Assembly: GCF_019130065.1 (NCBI RefSeq)
Contig: NZ_JAHSPG010000008.1
Span: 331,496-395,495 of the forward strand
Direction: 5' to 3'
DNA: 64,000 bases
Origin: Pinibacter aurantiacus
GTDB taxonomy: Bacteria > Bacteroidota > Bacteroidia > Chitinophagales > Chitinophagaceae
The position numbers and the translations under genes are program-made. Each line of letters starts with the position of its first letter. Position 1 is the stretch's first letter. Under the pieces are notes generated by a model. The model had not been told where the DNA came from. It saw nothing but the letters and a program-made list of their open reading frames with translations, and searched no databases. This document shows, in pieces, positions 1 to 8,923 of the stretch.

Positions 1-559
1 ATTGCAAGCCTTCGCACGGCCCTTTGCAATTGCCTAAATGATATTCCAGGCACACTTTGAATTTGCCGCGTTTAATATTTGTGTCTGTAAGATTGAGTTT
101 GCATGTACGCAGTGGAATATTTTGCTTGATGAATTCAATCAACTCACGCACTTTGCCAACAGAAGTAAATGGACCGAGATATTTTGAGCCATCATTTAAT
201 TTTCTTCTTGTGAGAAATATTCTTGAAAACGGCTCTCTTTTAATAACAATGAAAGGATAGCTTTTATCATCCTTCAGGTTGATATTGTATTTCGGCTGGA
301 ACTGTTTGATCAGCGAGTTTTCGAGCAGGAAGGCATCCTGCTCAGAATCAACAATGGTAAACTCAATCTTTGCGATGCGCTGAACAAGCTCGTGTGTTTT
401 ATAGTTGACAAAGGTTTTGGAAAAATAAGAGCTTACGCGTTTGCGAAGACTTTTTGCCTTGCCAACATATACCAGTTCATCTTTATTGTCGAAGTATTTG
501 TAAATACCCGGATTGGTGGGAATTGTATGTGCTATCTGCTGAAACTCGCTCGCTGTCAT
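1..559 (-). CDS. uvrC: UvrABC system protein C, N-terminal part (runs off left edge)
   Basis: This is the first 186 codons of the excinuclease subnuit that makes both incisions around a DNA lesion after UvrA/UvrB have loaded. The reading frame stays open to the left edge, so the C-terminal half is outside the window. The GIY-YIG nuclease domain is clear: GIY at residues 18-20, YVG at 31-33, then KAKSLRKRV. Further on, ENSLIKQ and PKYNI follow, and near residues 165-185 there is the Cys-containing C-L-x-Y-x-L-x-x-C-x-G-P-C segment typical of UvrC. The start is the ATG at 559 (MTASEF). The identification is secure for the visible part. The gap to its right is filled by a long inverted repeat and no promoter box was recognised. 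Confidence 0.95.
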   Translation of the reverse strand, partial: MTASEFQQIAHTIPTNPGIYKYFDNKDELVYVGKAKSLRKRVSSYFSKTFVNYKTHELVQRIAKIEFTIVDSEQDAFLLENSLIKQFQPKYNINLKDDKSYPFIVIKREPFSRIFLTRRKLNDGSKYLGPFTSVGKVRELIEFIKQNIPLRTCKLNLTDTNIKRGKFKVCLEYHLGNCKGPCEGLQ

Positions 560-591
560 AATATATCAAATGCTATGCAAATATCGTTTTT

Positions 592-826
592 TTACCACTA
601 AGGCACTCAGGACACAAGGTTCACTAAGGGTTTTTTTAACCACAGAGGCAACGAAGATTTTTTTCACAGAGGAAAGGAGATTTGTTGAACATTCTCCTAC
701 TTCCTACGCCCTCGTAAGCAGCTATCATTATCAACGCGTCGCCTCTTTTTCCTTTGTGAAAAAAACTCCTTAACTCCGTGGTAAGAAACTTAGTGAGGCT
801 TTGTGTCCTGAGTGCCTAAGTGGTAA
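592..826. repeat. Long intergenic inverted repeat, 'accactaagg / accacagagg' type
   Basis: The outer arms 592-619 and 799-826 are reverse complements at 26 of 28 positions. Inside them a second pair of arms carries words such as CCACAGAGG, TTCACAGAGG and their complements, leaving a central spacer near 685-745. The element fills the gap between uvrC and the next gene. Short ORFs across it are products of the repeat. The same words recur at 38872-39021 and 39614-39714. Confidence 0.85.
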
Positions 827-843
827 ACTCAGAAGCGAAGCTT

Positions 844-1443
844 CTACTCTCCGCTCCACGAAACCTTCACAATCTTTGTAACCTCAACTCCATTCTTAGG
901 TTGGGTGGTTGTTATGATCTGGCAGTTCTTATCGGCGCGCCAGAATAGTTTTTGTGAAAAAGAAGTATCTCCTTTTTCAAAGAATTTTTCAAGGTAGATG
1001 GTGCGAACTTTATCGCTTTGAACAGGGTCCGGTTTTATCAAAACGTCAAGGCGCTGTATTTCCAGAGAAGGGTTTTTTGTAGTGTAGGTAAACGTAACAC
1101 TGGGAATGGACTGATCTGCAAAGGCAGTTTCTTTATAGTCTTTCTTTATGCCGGCATCGCTTATATCTGGCGTATAAAACTCAGCTGCGATCTTACTAAA
1201 CTCTTCTTGTTTGATAGAAGACGGAACTGAATCTTTTCCAACAATGGATGTTTTCATAATGGGCAATTGCATTGAATCTACCATATGCACCTGGCTTTTG
1301 ATATAGTCAGCCACCGGAAAAAAATCAACATTAGGATTTGCAGTATCGATCGCAGTTCCCTGGTTAGCCCCAGTCTTCGTAGTTTGATTGTTATTGCACG
1401 CAGCCAGCAGGATCAGGAAAATAGAATATTGTAAATACTTCAT
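844..1443 (-). CDS. Hypothetical lipoprotein
   Basis: This 199-residue protein begins with a lipoprotein signal: KYLQYSIF, a hydrophobic run, then the lipobox L-L-A-A-C with Cys16. It is followed by an Asn/Gln/Thr-rich linker, so the mature protein is probably lipid-anchored in the envelope. The body (about residues 45-199) is a soluble domain with alternating polar and hydrophobic stretches. I do not recognise a family. The start is the ATG at 1443. It lies 112 bp downstream of the sigma-factor partner gene on the same strand, but a long inverted repeat separates them, so joint transcription is uncertain. Confidence 0.8.
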   Translation of the reverse strand: MKYLQYSIFLILLAACNNNQTTKTGANQGTAIDTANPNVDFFPVADYIKSQVHMVDSMQLPIMKTSIVGKDSVPSSIKQEEFSKIAAEFYTPDISDAGIKKDYKETAFADQSIPSVTFTYTTKNPSLEIQRLDVLIKPDPVQSDKVRTIYLEKFFEKGDTSFSQKLFWRADKNCQIITTTQPKNGVEVTKIVKVSWSGE

Positions 1444-1452
1444 GGGAGTAAA

Positions 1453-1557
1453 AATAACTGAATAACCGAATAATTGAATAACTGAGTGGCCGATAGTTTT
1501 AATGCAAAATCGAAACTGAACTACTCAGTCATTCAGTTATTCAGTTATTCAGTTATT
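1453..1557. repeat. Intergenic inverted repeat, 'AATAACTG' word family
   Basis: Arms 1453-1487 and 1523-1557 (35 nt each) are reverse complements with about three mismatches, around a 35-nt spacer. Each arm is made of four near copies of the word AATAACTG. The right arm overlaps the TAA stop codon (1556-1558) of the neighbouring gene. Other members of this family lie at 18139-18246, 20397-20424, 35805-35902 and 45383-45481. Confidence 0.9.
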
Positions 1558-3007
1558 ATTTCAGTGTCTTTATTATTCCAAACTTAATACTGTACTCCAT
1601 CAGGTACTCATGAATTGGATATCTGTCTGAATAAGTAGATTTTAACTGATAGCGGAATTGTGGCCCCAGTTGGAATTTCAGACCGTTGGCACCAGTGTAG
1701 GAAACATATGTTTCAAGATTTGCGGCGTAGTTGAAACGACGCACCAGCGAATGTTCTTTTACGTAGTTATTGTAATCGTTGGAAAGTAAATAAGTGCTAT
1801 GGGCCATTACATAGAATGGCTGGAACGTACCGGCAGCATTCAGTTGCAGGCGATGATCACCAATAATCTTCACATCAATTCCCACAGGCATAGACAGTTG
1901 GAAATATCTGTTCTGCAAAATTTCCTGGGAATAACCGTTCATGTTTCTAATGGAAGTAAACGCCCTGATGGTGTCATTAATATTTCCCGGTGTGGTTAAA
2001 GCAATGGTTGCTTTTTCACGTGAATAGGTGTATGCACTCACGTTGTAACCGTTCATATTCAACTGCAATCCAGCTTTAATTGAAATGTTTTTTGTAACAG
2101 GAAACAGCAATGCAGAACCCGCTTCCAAACCAATGGTGGGTGAGTGGTTCACAAATTTGTTTACGTCAAGATGGTTGGATGCCAATGGCAAATCCTGACT
2201 GGACGTGGACTTTGAGGTCGGGTCTTCCAGTTTTCTGAAGCTGATGGTTGGTGAAAAATAGTATTGCAATTGCAAATGCTTCTGCTCCTCAATTTTAGGA
2301 ATCTTCACACTTGCATATGAAACAGGTATTGTAATAGCGGTTGAAGATTTCTTAGGCTCTGCAACAGCAATAATTGGTTTCGCAGCAACTGCAGGTGCCG
2401 CCGGTTTGTTACTGGCTACCGGTTTAACAGTGGTGGCGTTCATCACTACGTTTGCATCAGTATTGTCATTGATAAATACTTTGCCCACTTCATTTTCAGG
2501 AATTGCTACATACTTGGCAGCAATGGCATTTAACGGCGGCAAGTCACTGAACCTTGTGCTGAAAGAAGAAGTGATGCGTTGCGCGATCGGCAATTTATCC
2601 GCAATCACTTTTGGCAAAAAAGAATTTGCTACATAATTGTAACCATTCAACCACTTGTATATATTGATATTATTGGAATAAATGGGCTGGTTAAAAATGT
2701 GGACAGTGCTTTTGTTCTGTGTAAGGTTCAGGCCAGCCCTTATTTGTTGTAAGAAGTCATTTGCGGCAATTTCGTCGTTTTTAATAATAGAACCAGACAG
2801 TTCATTTTTATCAGATTGGACACGCAAAATCTGATCGCCCGTAAACAGGAACAATAAGAACAGTGCCGCCACGATCAGTCCGCTTTTCGTTGGGTGAAGA
2901 GTTTTATTGATTTTCTTCCACACCATCTCCGACGGGTATAATCTGTGTTGGTCAGCCTTGCTTTTTAAAAACTGCTCAAATTCGTCTGTATAAAAGTCTC
3001 TGTCCAT
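1556..3007 (-). CDS. Sigma-factor-linked membrane protein with C-terminal beta-barrel-like domain
   Basis: This 483-residue protein directly follows an ECF sigma gene, with 36 bp between the sigma stop codon and the chosen ATG at 3007; an in-frame TTG at 3031 would add eight residues. The N-terminus (1-42) is hydrophilic and would be cytoplasmic, with F-L-K-S-K-A-D and W-K-K-I-N-K-T-L-H-P motifs. One membrane helix follows at about 43-57. A low-complexity Ala/Pro/Val linker covers about 190-240. From about residue 247 the sequence alternates polar and hydrophobic residues and has many aromatics, as in porin-like barrels of Bacteroidota. My inference is an anti-sigma-like sensor whose N-terminus holds the sigma factor. 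A single-pass inner-membrane helix joined to a barrel-like domain is unusual. The stop codon lies inside a repeat arm. Confidence 0.7.
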   Translation of the reverse strand: MDRDFYTDEFEQFLKSKADQHRLYPSEMVWKKINKTLHPTKSGLIVAALFLLFLFTGDQILRVQSDKNELSGSIIKNDEIAANDFLQQIRAGLNLTQNKSTVHIFNQPIYSNNINIYKWLNGYNYVANSFLPKVIADKLPIAQRITSSFSTRFSDLPPLNAIAAKYVAIPENEVGKVFINDNTDANVVMNATTVKPVASNKPAAPAVAAKPIIAVAEPKKSSTAITIPVSYASVKIPKIEEQKHLQLQYYFSPTISFRKLEDPTSKSTSSQDLPLASNHLDVNKFVNHSPTIGLEAGSALLFPVTKNISIKAGLQLNMNGYNVSAYTYSREKATIALTTPGNINDTIRAFTSIRNMNGYSQEILQNRYFQLSMPVGIDVKIIGDHRLQLNAAGTFQPFYVMAHSTYLLSNDYNNYVKEHSLVRRFNYAANLETYVSYTGANGLKFQLGPQFRYQLKSTYSDRYPIHEYLMEYSIKFGIIKTLK

Positions 3008-3043
3008 TTCTACAAGCAATTTGGGGTACAAATCAAAACTGCT

Positions 3044-3622
3044 TTATTTGGCAAAAAGTGCCAGCAGCCTTGTTTTTTGTTTTGGTTTTTGTATAATGCT
3101 CTTTTTAACGAGAACGTCTTCCAGCATCTGCCGCGCACGTGTATATTGCGAGCGGCTCGTACTTTCTTCTATATCCAGCATATCAGCAATTTCTTTATGG
3201 GTATAGCCCTCAACAGCGTACAGATTCAGCACCGTTCGATAACCGATCGGCAGCAGCCTGATGCATTCAACCACTTGCTTGGCCTGGATCACAGAAGGAA
3301 TATTTTCTTCACGTATTTCAATACCACTAGCGTAGGTAATATCTACGCTATCGTTGAATTTTTTATTTTTCTTTAAATGATTAATACAGGTGTGTACAAC
3401 AATGCGCCTTATCCAACCTTCAAAAGCGCCCTGGTTCCTGAATGTGTGCATTTGCGAAAACACCTTTATAAAGCCTTCCTGAAGCATGTCTTCTGCGTCT
3501 TCCCGGTTGTGGCCATACCGGTAACAAACCGCAAGCATCTTGGGGCTATACCTGTTGTATAACTCCTTTTGCGCAGAAGCATTGTTTTGTAAACAGCCTT
3601 GGAAAATTGCATCTTCAGTCAT
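3044..3622 (-). CDS. RNA polymerase ECF-type sigma factor
   Basis: This is a 192-residue sigma-70 family factor of the extracytoplasmic-function group, which directs RNA polymerase to a small regulon. Sigma region 2 spans about residues 15-90, with R-Y-S-P-K-M-L, E-D-A-E-D-M-L-Q-E-G-F, and an F-E-G-W-I-R-R-I stretch. Region 4 spans about 125-175, with L-Y-A-V-E-G-Y-T-H-K-E-I-A and a helix-turn-helix. The start is the ATG at 3622 (MTEDAIF); a TTG at 3661 would add 13 residues that do not look conserved. The gene downstream on the same strand is its likely membrane partner. The regulon cannot be told from the sequence. Confidence 0.92.
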   Translation of the reverse strand: MTEDAIFQGCLQNNASAQKELYNRYSPKMLAVCYRYGHNREDAEDMLQEGFIKVFSQMHTFRNQGAFEGWIRRIVVHTCINHLKKNKKFNDSVDITYASGIEIREENIPSVIQAKQVVECIRLLPIGYRTVLNLYAVEGYTHKEIADMLDIEESTSRSQYTRARQMLEDVLVKKSIIQKPKQKTRLLALFAK

Positions 3623-3713
3623 GGTGTATATTGCTCTTCTAATATAGACATTTTTTTTCAAACATAATATGGGGGGAACTAAGCTTTTTGGAAGGGAATT
3701 TTGTTAACGGGGA

Positions 3714-3794
3714 GTTGTTAGTGGTTGGCTCTTAGTTGTTAGGCTTTATATGCCCTCAGGCAGTTCTGACAACTAACAACCGGCAACTAACAAC
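3714..3794. repeat. Intergenic inverted repeat, 'GTTGTTAG' word family
   Basis: Arms 3714-3742 and 3766-3794 (29 nt) are imperfect reverse complements made of GTTGTTAG/CTAACAAC words. The element lies between divergent genes, the sigma factor on the left and the permease on the right. Related arms lie at 12738-12773 and 15967-16040. Confidence 0.85.
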
Positions 3795-3978
3795 TTTCCA
3801 AGTATCGAAACCATACAATAATCGTATCAAAACCGGACACCGGAATAAGCTGTGAGGCTGTTAACTGTCTATTTACCAGACGATTGTAACAGGGCATATT
3901 TTTGGCCATGTATATATCCTGTTTCATTGTAACCATATTCTCAAAAAATCGTCCTACAACTTAAATCAGAAGAATTTT

Positions 3979-6366
3979 ATGCTTAAAAACTATTTTAAAC
4001 TGGCATGGCGAAATCTGGTTAAAAGTAAAGTGTACTCGCTAATTAATGTGCTGGGCCTGGCCACCGGAATGGCGGTTGCCATGCTGATCGCACTATGGAT
4101 ATGGGATGAACTAACGTTTGACCAATATCATTCCAACCACAAGGAGCTTGCCCAGATAATGACCACGTATATCGATAACGACGGTAAAATGGCAACCGGG
4201 CCGGCAGTTTGCCTGCCAATAGGTAATGAATTACGAACCAAGTACGGTAGCGACTTCAAAAATATTTCCATGGCATCCTGGAACTTCGATCACATACTGG
4301 TGGTGGGAGATAAAAAGATCACTTCGAGAGGAATGTGGGTTGAAGGAAGTTTTCCCAATATGTTTTCATTGAGGTTATTGAAAGGAAATATAAATGCCTT
4401 GGAAGATCCTTCCACGATTCTGCTCAGTGCTTCCACCGCAACGACGCTTTTTGGAGATGCCGATCCGATCAACAAAATGCTGCGACTTGACAACAAGGAT
4501 AATTATAAAGTGGCCGGCGTCTTCGAAGATTTTCCGCGCAATACAAGTTTAAATGATGTAAAGCTTTTTCTGCCGTGGAAAAAATATATAACAACAGAAG
4601 ATTGGATAAAGCGTGCAAACACACAATGGAACAACCACTCATGGCAGGTGTATGTGCAGGTGGCGAATAAAATTGACATGGACAAGGAGACACAAAAGAT
4701 CAAGAACATTGTGATGGACCATAAAGTGGCAGCTACCGACGGCAGAGAGCAGGCTGTGCTATTTCCCATGGACAAATGGAGGCTGTACAGCGAATTTAAA
4801 GATGGCAAAGCTGCCGGAGGTAAAATACAGTTTATCTGGTTGTTTGCAGTGATTGGTGTTTTTGTGTTGCTGCTGGCTTGTATCAATTTCATGAATCTTT
4901 CCACAGCAAGAAGCGAGAAAAGAGCAAAAGAAGTGGGCATTCGCAAAACGGTAGGTTCTGTTCGCGGACAGCTGATAGGCCAGTTTTTGGCAGAGTCGGT
5001 TTTGGTTGCCTTTGTGTCGCTGTTATTTTCACTTATTCTCGCTGCAGTGCTAATGCCGCTATTCAACAGGCTTGCAGAAAAAAGTATTTTTTTGCCCTTG
5101 GGCAATCCCATCTTTTGGTTACTGATAATTCTGTTCACCTTAATTACCGGATTGGTTTCCGGAAGCTATCCTGCATTTTATCTTTCCAAATTTGAGCCCA
5201 TCAAAGTATTGAAAGGAACATTCCGTGTGGGAAGGTTTGCATCATTGCCACGCAAGGTGCTGGTAGTTGTGCAATTCACTTTCTCCATAGCATTGATCAT
5301 TGGAACCATCATTATTTTCAAACAGATTCAATACGCAAAGAACAGGCCTGTAAACTACAGGAGCGAAGGCCTTATCACCATCAATATGTCCACCCCCGAT
5401 TTGTATGGCCACTACGACGCTATACGCAGCGATCTGCTGGCTACCAATGTTGTGGACAACATGGCTGAATCATCAAGCCCCACAACGGATGTATGGTCGA
5501 ATCAGATAGGGTTCAACTGGCAGGGAAAGGATCCTAACACATTGCCGGCTTTTGGCACCATTGCCGTAACCGAAGATTTTGGAAATACCATTGGCTGGAA
5601 AGTCAAGGAAGGCCGCGATTTTTCTAAAGAATTTGCTACCGATAGTTTGGCTATGGTACTAAATGAAGCCGCTGTAAAACTGGTAGATATGAAACGCGAC
5701 ATTGTGGGAGAAACAATAAAATTCAACGACAAAAATTATACGGTGATAGGCGTGGTAAAAGATATGATCATGGAATCGCCTTACACGCCGGTAAAACCAA
5801 CCGTATTCTTTTTTGATCGCAACTGGGCAAACGTGATTACAATCGCCATAAAACAAACGGTGCCCGTTCGTGATGCGCTGAATAAAATTGAAGCTGTGTT
5901 CAAGAAATACAACCCCTCTTCACCGTTCGCTTATAAATTTAATGACGAGGAATACACGAAAAAATTCGCTGACGAACAGCGCATAGGAAAACTCGCAGTA
6001 TTCTTTACCATACTGGCCATCTTCATTTCATGCCTTGGTCTGTTTGGCCTCGCTTCGTTTGTGGCAGAACAACGTAAAAAGGAAATTGGCGTGCGCAAAG
6101 TGCTCGGCGCATCAGTATTTAATTTGTGGCAATTGTTGTCCAAAGAATTTGCATTGCTCGTCGTGATTTCCTGTGTCATTGCAATTCCGTTGGCATGGTA
6201 TTATTTAAACAGCTGGTTACAACGTTTTGACTACAGAACCAACATTCCATTCTGGATCATTGTTGCTTCAGGAACTGGCGCGTTGGCCATAACCCTTATC
6301 ACTGTCAGCTTCCAGGCAATTAAAGCTGCAATTGCAAATCCGGTGAAGAGTTTGAGAACGGAGTAG
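3979..6366 (+). CDS. FtsX/MacB-like ABC transporter permease
   Basis: This 795-residue inner-membrane protein has the duplicated layout common in Bacteroidota permeases. The N-terminus MLKNYFKLAWRNL leads into a first membrane helix at about 20-42, then a MacB-type periplasmic domain (about 45-260). A first FtsX domain with three helices follows (about 280-400, with the motif R-A-K-E-V-G-I-R-K-T-V-G). A fourth helix and second periplasmic domain cover about 425-660. The second FtsX domain (about 670-790) carries K-K-E-I-G-V-R-K-V-L-G. Such proteins work with a separate ATPase in MacB-type mechanotransmission or lipoprotein and peptide export. No ATPase gene is adjacent, so the partner must be encoded elsewhere. 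Substrate unknown. It appears to be a single-gene unit ending at a strong terminator. Confidence 0.9.
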   Translation: MLKNYFKLAWRNLVKSKVYSLINVLGLATGMAVAMLIALWIWDELTFDQYHSNHKELAQIMTTYIDNDGKMATGPAVCLPIGNELRTKYGSDFKNISMASWNFDHILVVGDKKITSRGMWVEGSFPNMFSLRLLKGNINALEDPSTILLSASTATTLFGDADPINKMLRLDNKDNYKVAGVFEDFPRNTSLNDVKLFLPWKKYITTEDWIKRANTQWNNHSWQVYVQVANKIDMDKETQKIKNIVMDHKVAATDGREQAVLFPMDKWRLYSEFKDGKAAGGKIQFIWLFAVIGVFVLLLACINFMNLSTARSEKRAKEVGIRKTVGSVRGQLIGQFLAESVLVAFVSLLFSLILAAVLMPLFNRLAEKSIFLPLGNPIFWLLIILFTLITGLVSGSYPAFYLSKFEPIKVLKGTFRVGRFASLPRKVLVVVQFTFSIALIIGTIIIFKQIQYAKNRPVNYRSEGLITINMSTPDLYGHYDAIRSDLLATNVVDNMAESSSPTTDVWSNQIGFNWQGKDPNTLPAFGTIAVTEDFGNTIGWKVKEGRDFSKEFATDSLAMVLNEAAVKLVDMKRDIVGETIKFNDKNYTVIGVVKDMIMESPYTPVKPTVFFFDRNWANVITIAIKQTVPVRDALNKIEAVFKKYNPSSPFAYKFNDEEYTKKFADEQRIGKLAVFFTILAIFISCLGLFGLASFVAEQRKKEIGVRKVLGASVFNLWQLLSKEFALLVVISCVIAIPLAWYYLNSWLQRFDYRTNIPFWIIVASGTGALAITLITVSFQAIKAAIANPVKSLRTE

Positions 6367-6370
6367 AGAG

Positions 6371-6510
6371 TAATTAATAATTAATAATTAAGAATTAATA
6401 GGTGTAGCAGCGAAATAGAAAATAAGTTGCTCGATGCTTAAATAATAAAACAGGGCAGCATTCTTGAGTGAATGCTGCCCTGTTAATTATTAATTATTAA
6501 TTATTAATTA
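6371..6510. repeat. Inverted repeat 'TTAATAAT' family flanking a terminator
   Basis: The left arm, about 6371-6400, and the right arm, 6483-6510, are A/T-only complementary arms of TTAATAAT words. The right arm overlaps the end of gpmI: its last codons and TAA stop (6497-6499) are part of the repeat. Other members are at 8777-8904 and 56070-56206. Confidence 0.85.
6451..6482. terminator. Bidirectional intrinsic terminator
   Basis: A perfect 13-bp stem (6451-6463 with 6470-6482, starting CAGGGCAGC) encloses the loop TTGAGT. A/T-rich runs lie on both sides. It sits between the convergent permease and gpmI genes, so it probably ends both transcripts. Confidence 0.88.
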
Positions 6511-8026
6511 AAATATCTCCCGTCATTTCCTTTGGAATTTCCAATCCCATAAACTTAAGCATCGTAGGCGCAATATCTCCCAGTTTACCTGGTTTAACAG
6601 TGCCTTTCCAGTCGTTGGAAATAATGAACAATGGAACAGGGTTCAGCGTATGTGCTGTGTTTGGAGAACCATCAGCATTGATCAGGTAATCAGAGTTGCC
6701 ATGATCTGCCGTAAGGAAAACAACATAGTCACTTTTCAGCGCAGCGGTTACAACTTTTTCCACGCATTTGTCAACAGTTTCCACTGCTTTGATCGCAGCT
6801 TCCCATACACCCGTATGGCCCACCATGTCGGCGTTTGCAAAATTCAATACGATAAAGTCAGCAGATTTTTTTTCGATTTCAGGAACCAATGCATCCGTAA
6901 GATCATTCGCACTCATCTCCGGCTGCAGGTCGTAAGTAGCTACTTTAGGAGATGGCTTCATGATACGGGTTTCTCCTTCAAAAGGAACCTCGCGGCCACC
7001 GCTAAAGAAGAACGTAACGTGCGGATATTTCTCAGTTTCGGCTATACGAATTTGTTTCAATCCGTTTTGCGCAATCACATCACCGATCGTATTATTCAGG
7101 TTATCGTTTTCGAAAACAACATTTACGTTTTTGAAGGTCTTGTCGTATTCCGTCATTGTTGTGTAGTGCAGGTTCAAATGTTTCATGCCCTGTTCCGGGA
7201 TATCCATTTGCGTTAGTACCTCTGTAATTTCGCGGCAACGGTCCGTACGGAAGTTGAAGCAAATTACCACGTCGTCGTTTTTAATGGTAGCCAAAGGCTG
7301 CTGAGCAGAATCAAGAACAACTGTTGGTTTGATAAACTCATCTGTAATATTATGAGCATACGCATTTTCAACAGCTGCGATTGCGTCAGTCGCTTTTTCG
7401 CCAACGCCGTTCACCAGCGCATCGTAAGCAAGTTTTACTCTTTCCCAGCGTTTGTCGCGGTCCATGGCATAATAACGGCCACTAACACTTGCAATTTTAC
7501 CGGTAGAAGTATTCAGGTGCTCCTGAAGCTCTGTGATGAAACCCAATCCGCTTTTTGGATCGGTATCACGGCCATCAGTAAACGCATGTATGAAAACATT
7601 TGTTAAACCTTCCGTTTGGCACATCGTAGTCAGCGCTTTCAGGTGATTGATGTGTGAATGCACACCACCATCACTTACAAGGCCAATGAGGTGGAGCGGC
7701 TTGTTATTTTGTTTCGCAAACTTGATGGCGCTTAGCAGCATCTCGTTTTTATAAAACTCTCCGCCGCGGATAGCCAGGTTAATGCGCTGAAGTTCCTGGT
7801 TTACAATGCGTCCCGCACCAAGGTTAAGGTGACCTACCTCACTGTTGCCCATTTGGCCATCGGGCAAACCCACCAGCTCGCCGCACGTAGTTAAGGTAGT
7901 GTTCGGGTATTTAGTATATAAAGAAGAGACAAAGGGCGTTTTTGCATGCTGAATCGCATCGCTGGAAGGAACCTGTCCCAGTCCCCAGCCGTCCATAATG
8001 ATTAGAATTGCTCGTTTTTTTTCCAT
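6497..8026 (-). CDS. gpmI: 2,3-bisphosphoglycerate-independent phosphoglycerate mutase
   Basis: The enzyme interconverts 3- and 2-phosphoglycerate in glycolysis and gluconeogenesis, using two metal ions and a phosphoserine intermediate. The 509-residue length is normal. The N-terminal metal site is at M-D-G-W-G, and the catalytic serine lies in M-G-N-S-E-V-G-H at about residues 60-67. G-R-D-T-D-P (about 150-155) and the S-G-R-Y-Y-A-M-D-R-D-K-R-W stretch belong to the substrate domain. T-A-D-H-G-N-S-D (about 441-448) and a late A-H-T-L-N-P-V-P contain metal-binding Asp/His residues. The start is the ATG at 8026. The last residues I-N-N and the stop are encoded by an A/T repeat arm, so the original C-terminus may have been replaced. 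Confidence 0.97.
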   Translation of the reverse strand: MEKKRAILIIMDGWGLGQVPSSDAIQHAKTPFVSSLYTKYPNTTLTTCGELVGLPDGQMGNSEVGHLNLGAGRIVNQELQRINLAIRGGEFYKNEMLLSAIKFAKQNNKPLHLIGLVSDGGVHSHINHLKALTTMCQTEGLTNVFIHAFTDGRDTDPKSGLGFITELQEHLNTSTGKIASVSGRYYAMDRDKRWERVKLAYDALVNGVGEKATDAIAAVENAYAHNITDEFIKPTVVLDSAQQPLATIKNDDVVICFNFRTDRCREITEVLTQMDIPEQGMKHLNLHYTTMTEYDKTFKNVNVVFENDNLNNTIGDVIAQNGLKQIRIAETEKYPHVTFFFSGGREVPFEGETRIMKPSPKVATYDLQPEMSANDLTDALVPEIEKKSADFIVLNFANADMVGHTGVWEAAIKAVETVDKCVEKVVTAALKSDYVVFLTADHGNSDYLINADGSPNTAHTLNPVPLFIISNDWKGTVKPGKLGDIAPTMLKFMGLEIPKEMTGDILINN

Positions 8027-8320
8027 AAATGTTGAAGCTGTTTTATAAATATTTTTCTGAAATCCGTTGACAATGGTTGACCATAAACAATTACACCACG
8101 ACTATTTCATATAAAATAATACAGGGTAGTTACTTGCCGGGCCATAAAATTTGCAAAACAATCGTGGCTTTCTTAAATGAAACCGCGTAAAAATGCGTTA
8201 TCAATCGAAAGGGCGGATAAAGTTATTGCATAAACATTAAATTGGCATGTTTTTGGGAGATTTTAGAAAACCGCGAAAAACTAAACCTGCTGACTGTAAA
8301 ATTGAAACTCAATATTGTTT

Positions 8321-8716
8321 ATGAAACTTTCTATTATTGGACTGTTGCTGACTGTTTTTTTGGTGGTAAACCGAGATCCCAAGCCCGAAGTGGCAGAAAT
8401 GGACTCCATTGTTACCGCCCTTAAATACGGCGACGCAGGTATGCTCTCACGGTTTTTCGACTCCAGAATTGACATTGAATTGCCAGATAAAAGTGATAAT
8501 TTTAGTAGGGTACAGGCACAAATGATCCTCAAAGATTTTTTTACAAATAACGTCGTACAGGATTTTGAGATCAAACACAAAGGCGAAAAAAGCGGCTCTC
8601 AATATTGCATCGGTATCTTAATGACCAAAAGCGGCAAATACCGGACAACCTTATTCATGAAACAAAAAGGTGATAAACAACTTCTACAGGAAATAAGTTT
8701 CCAGTTTACAGAATAA
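8321..8716 (+). CDS. DUF4783-family small exported protein
   Basis: This 131-residue protein has an N-terminal hydrophobic signal (MKLSIIGLLLTVFLVV) and a compact alpha/beta domain that fits the NTF2-like DUF4783 family. Recognisable stretches are I-V-T-A-L-K-Y-G-D-A, L-S-R-F-F, I-E-L-P-D-K, and the late Y-C-I-G-I-L and R-T-T-L-F. The function is not established. A DUF4783 gene just upstream of nadC is, to my knowledge, a frequent arrangement in Bacteroidota, but there is a 207-bp gap with a repeat here. The ATG at 8321 is preferred to a TTG two codons upstream because it fits the signal peptide. Confidence 0.75.
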   Translation: MKLSIIGLLLTVFLVVNRDPKPEVAEMDSIVTALKYGDAGMLSRFFDSRIDIELPDKSDNFSRVQAQMILKDFFTNNVVQDFEIKHKGEKSGSQYCIGILMTKSGKYRTTLFMKQKGDKQLLQEISFQFTE

Positions 8717-8776
8717 ACAATTTATCCCTTGAAGCTGATGGGGTCATGAGATTTTAATCCATGGCCCTTTTTAGTG

Positions 8777-8904
8777 CAATTAATAATTAATAATTAAAAA
8801 TTAAGAGGGCGACATTTGTTATGAAATGCCGATTTTTTGTTTCAAAAAAGGGAGCTTGCTACAGACATGTAATGCAACACCTATTAATTATTAATTATTA
8901 ATTG
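8777..8904. repeat. Perfect 21-bp inverted repeat, 'TTAATAAT' family
   Basis: Arms 8777-8797 and 8884-8904 are perfect reverse complements, consist of TTAATAAT words, and flank an 86-nt spacer. The element fills most of the gap between the DUF4783 gene and nadC. The right arm ends 7 nt before the putative nadC promoter box. Confidence 0.88.
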
Positions 8905-8911
8905 CCTCTCC

Positions 8912-8919
8912 TACCTTTG
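8912..8919 (+). promoter_or_regulatory. Putative nadC -7 promoter box
   Basis: TACCTTTG matches the Bacteroidota -7 consensus TAnnTTTG. The nadC ATG begins only 4 nt downstream, so a transcript from here would be leaderless or nearly so. No clear -33 TTG was seen. Confidence 0.55.
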
Positions 8920-8923
8920 CTCC

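Noticed and set aside
570..773. 67-codon ORF between uvrC and the lipoprotein gene
   Set aside because: It lies entirely within an inverted repeat.
1453..1557. CRISPR-like array of short repeats
   Set aside because: The repeated words follow directly on each other with no unique spacers, and the arms are inverted to each other. No cas gene is present.
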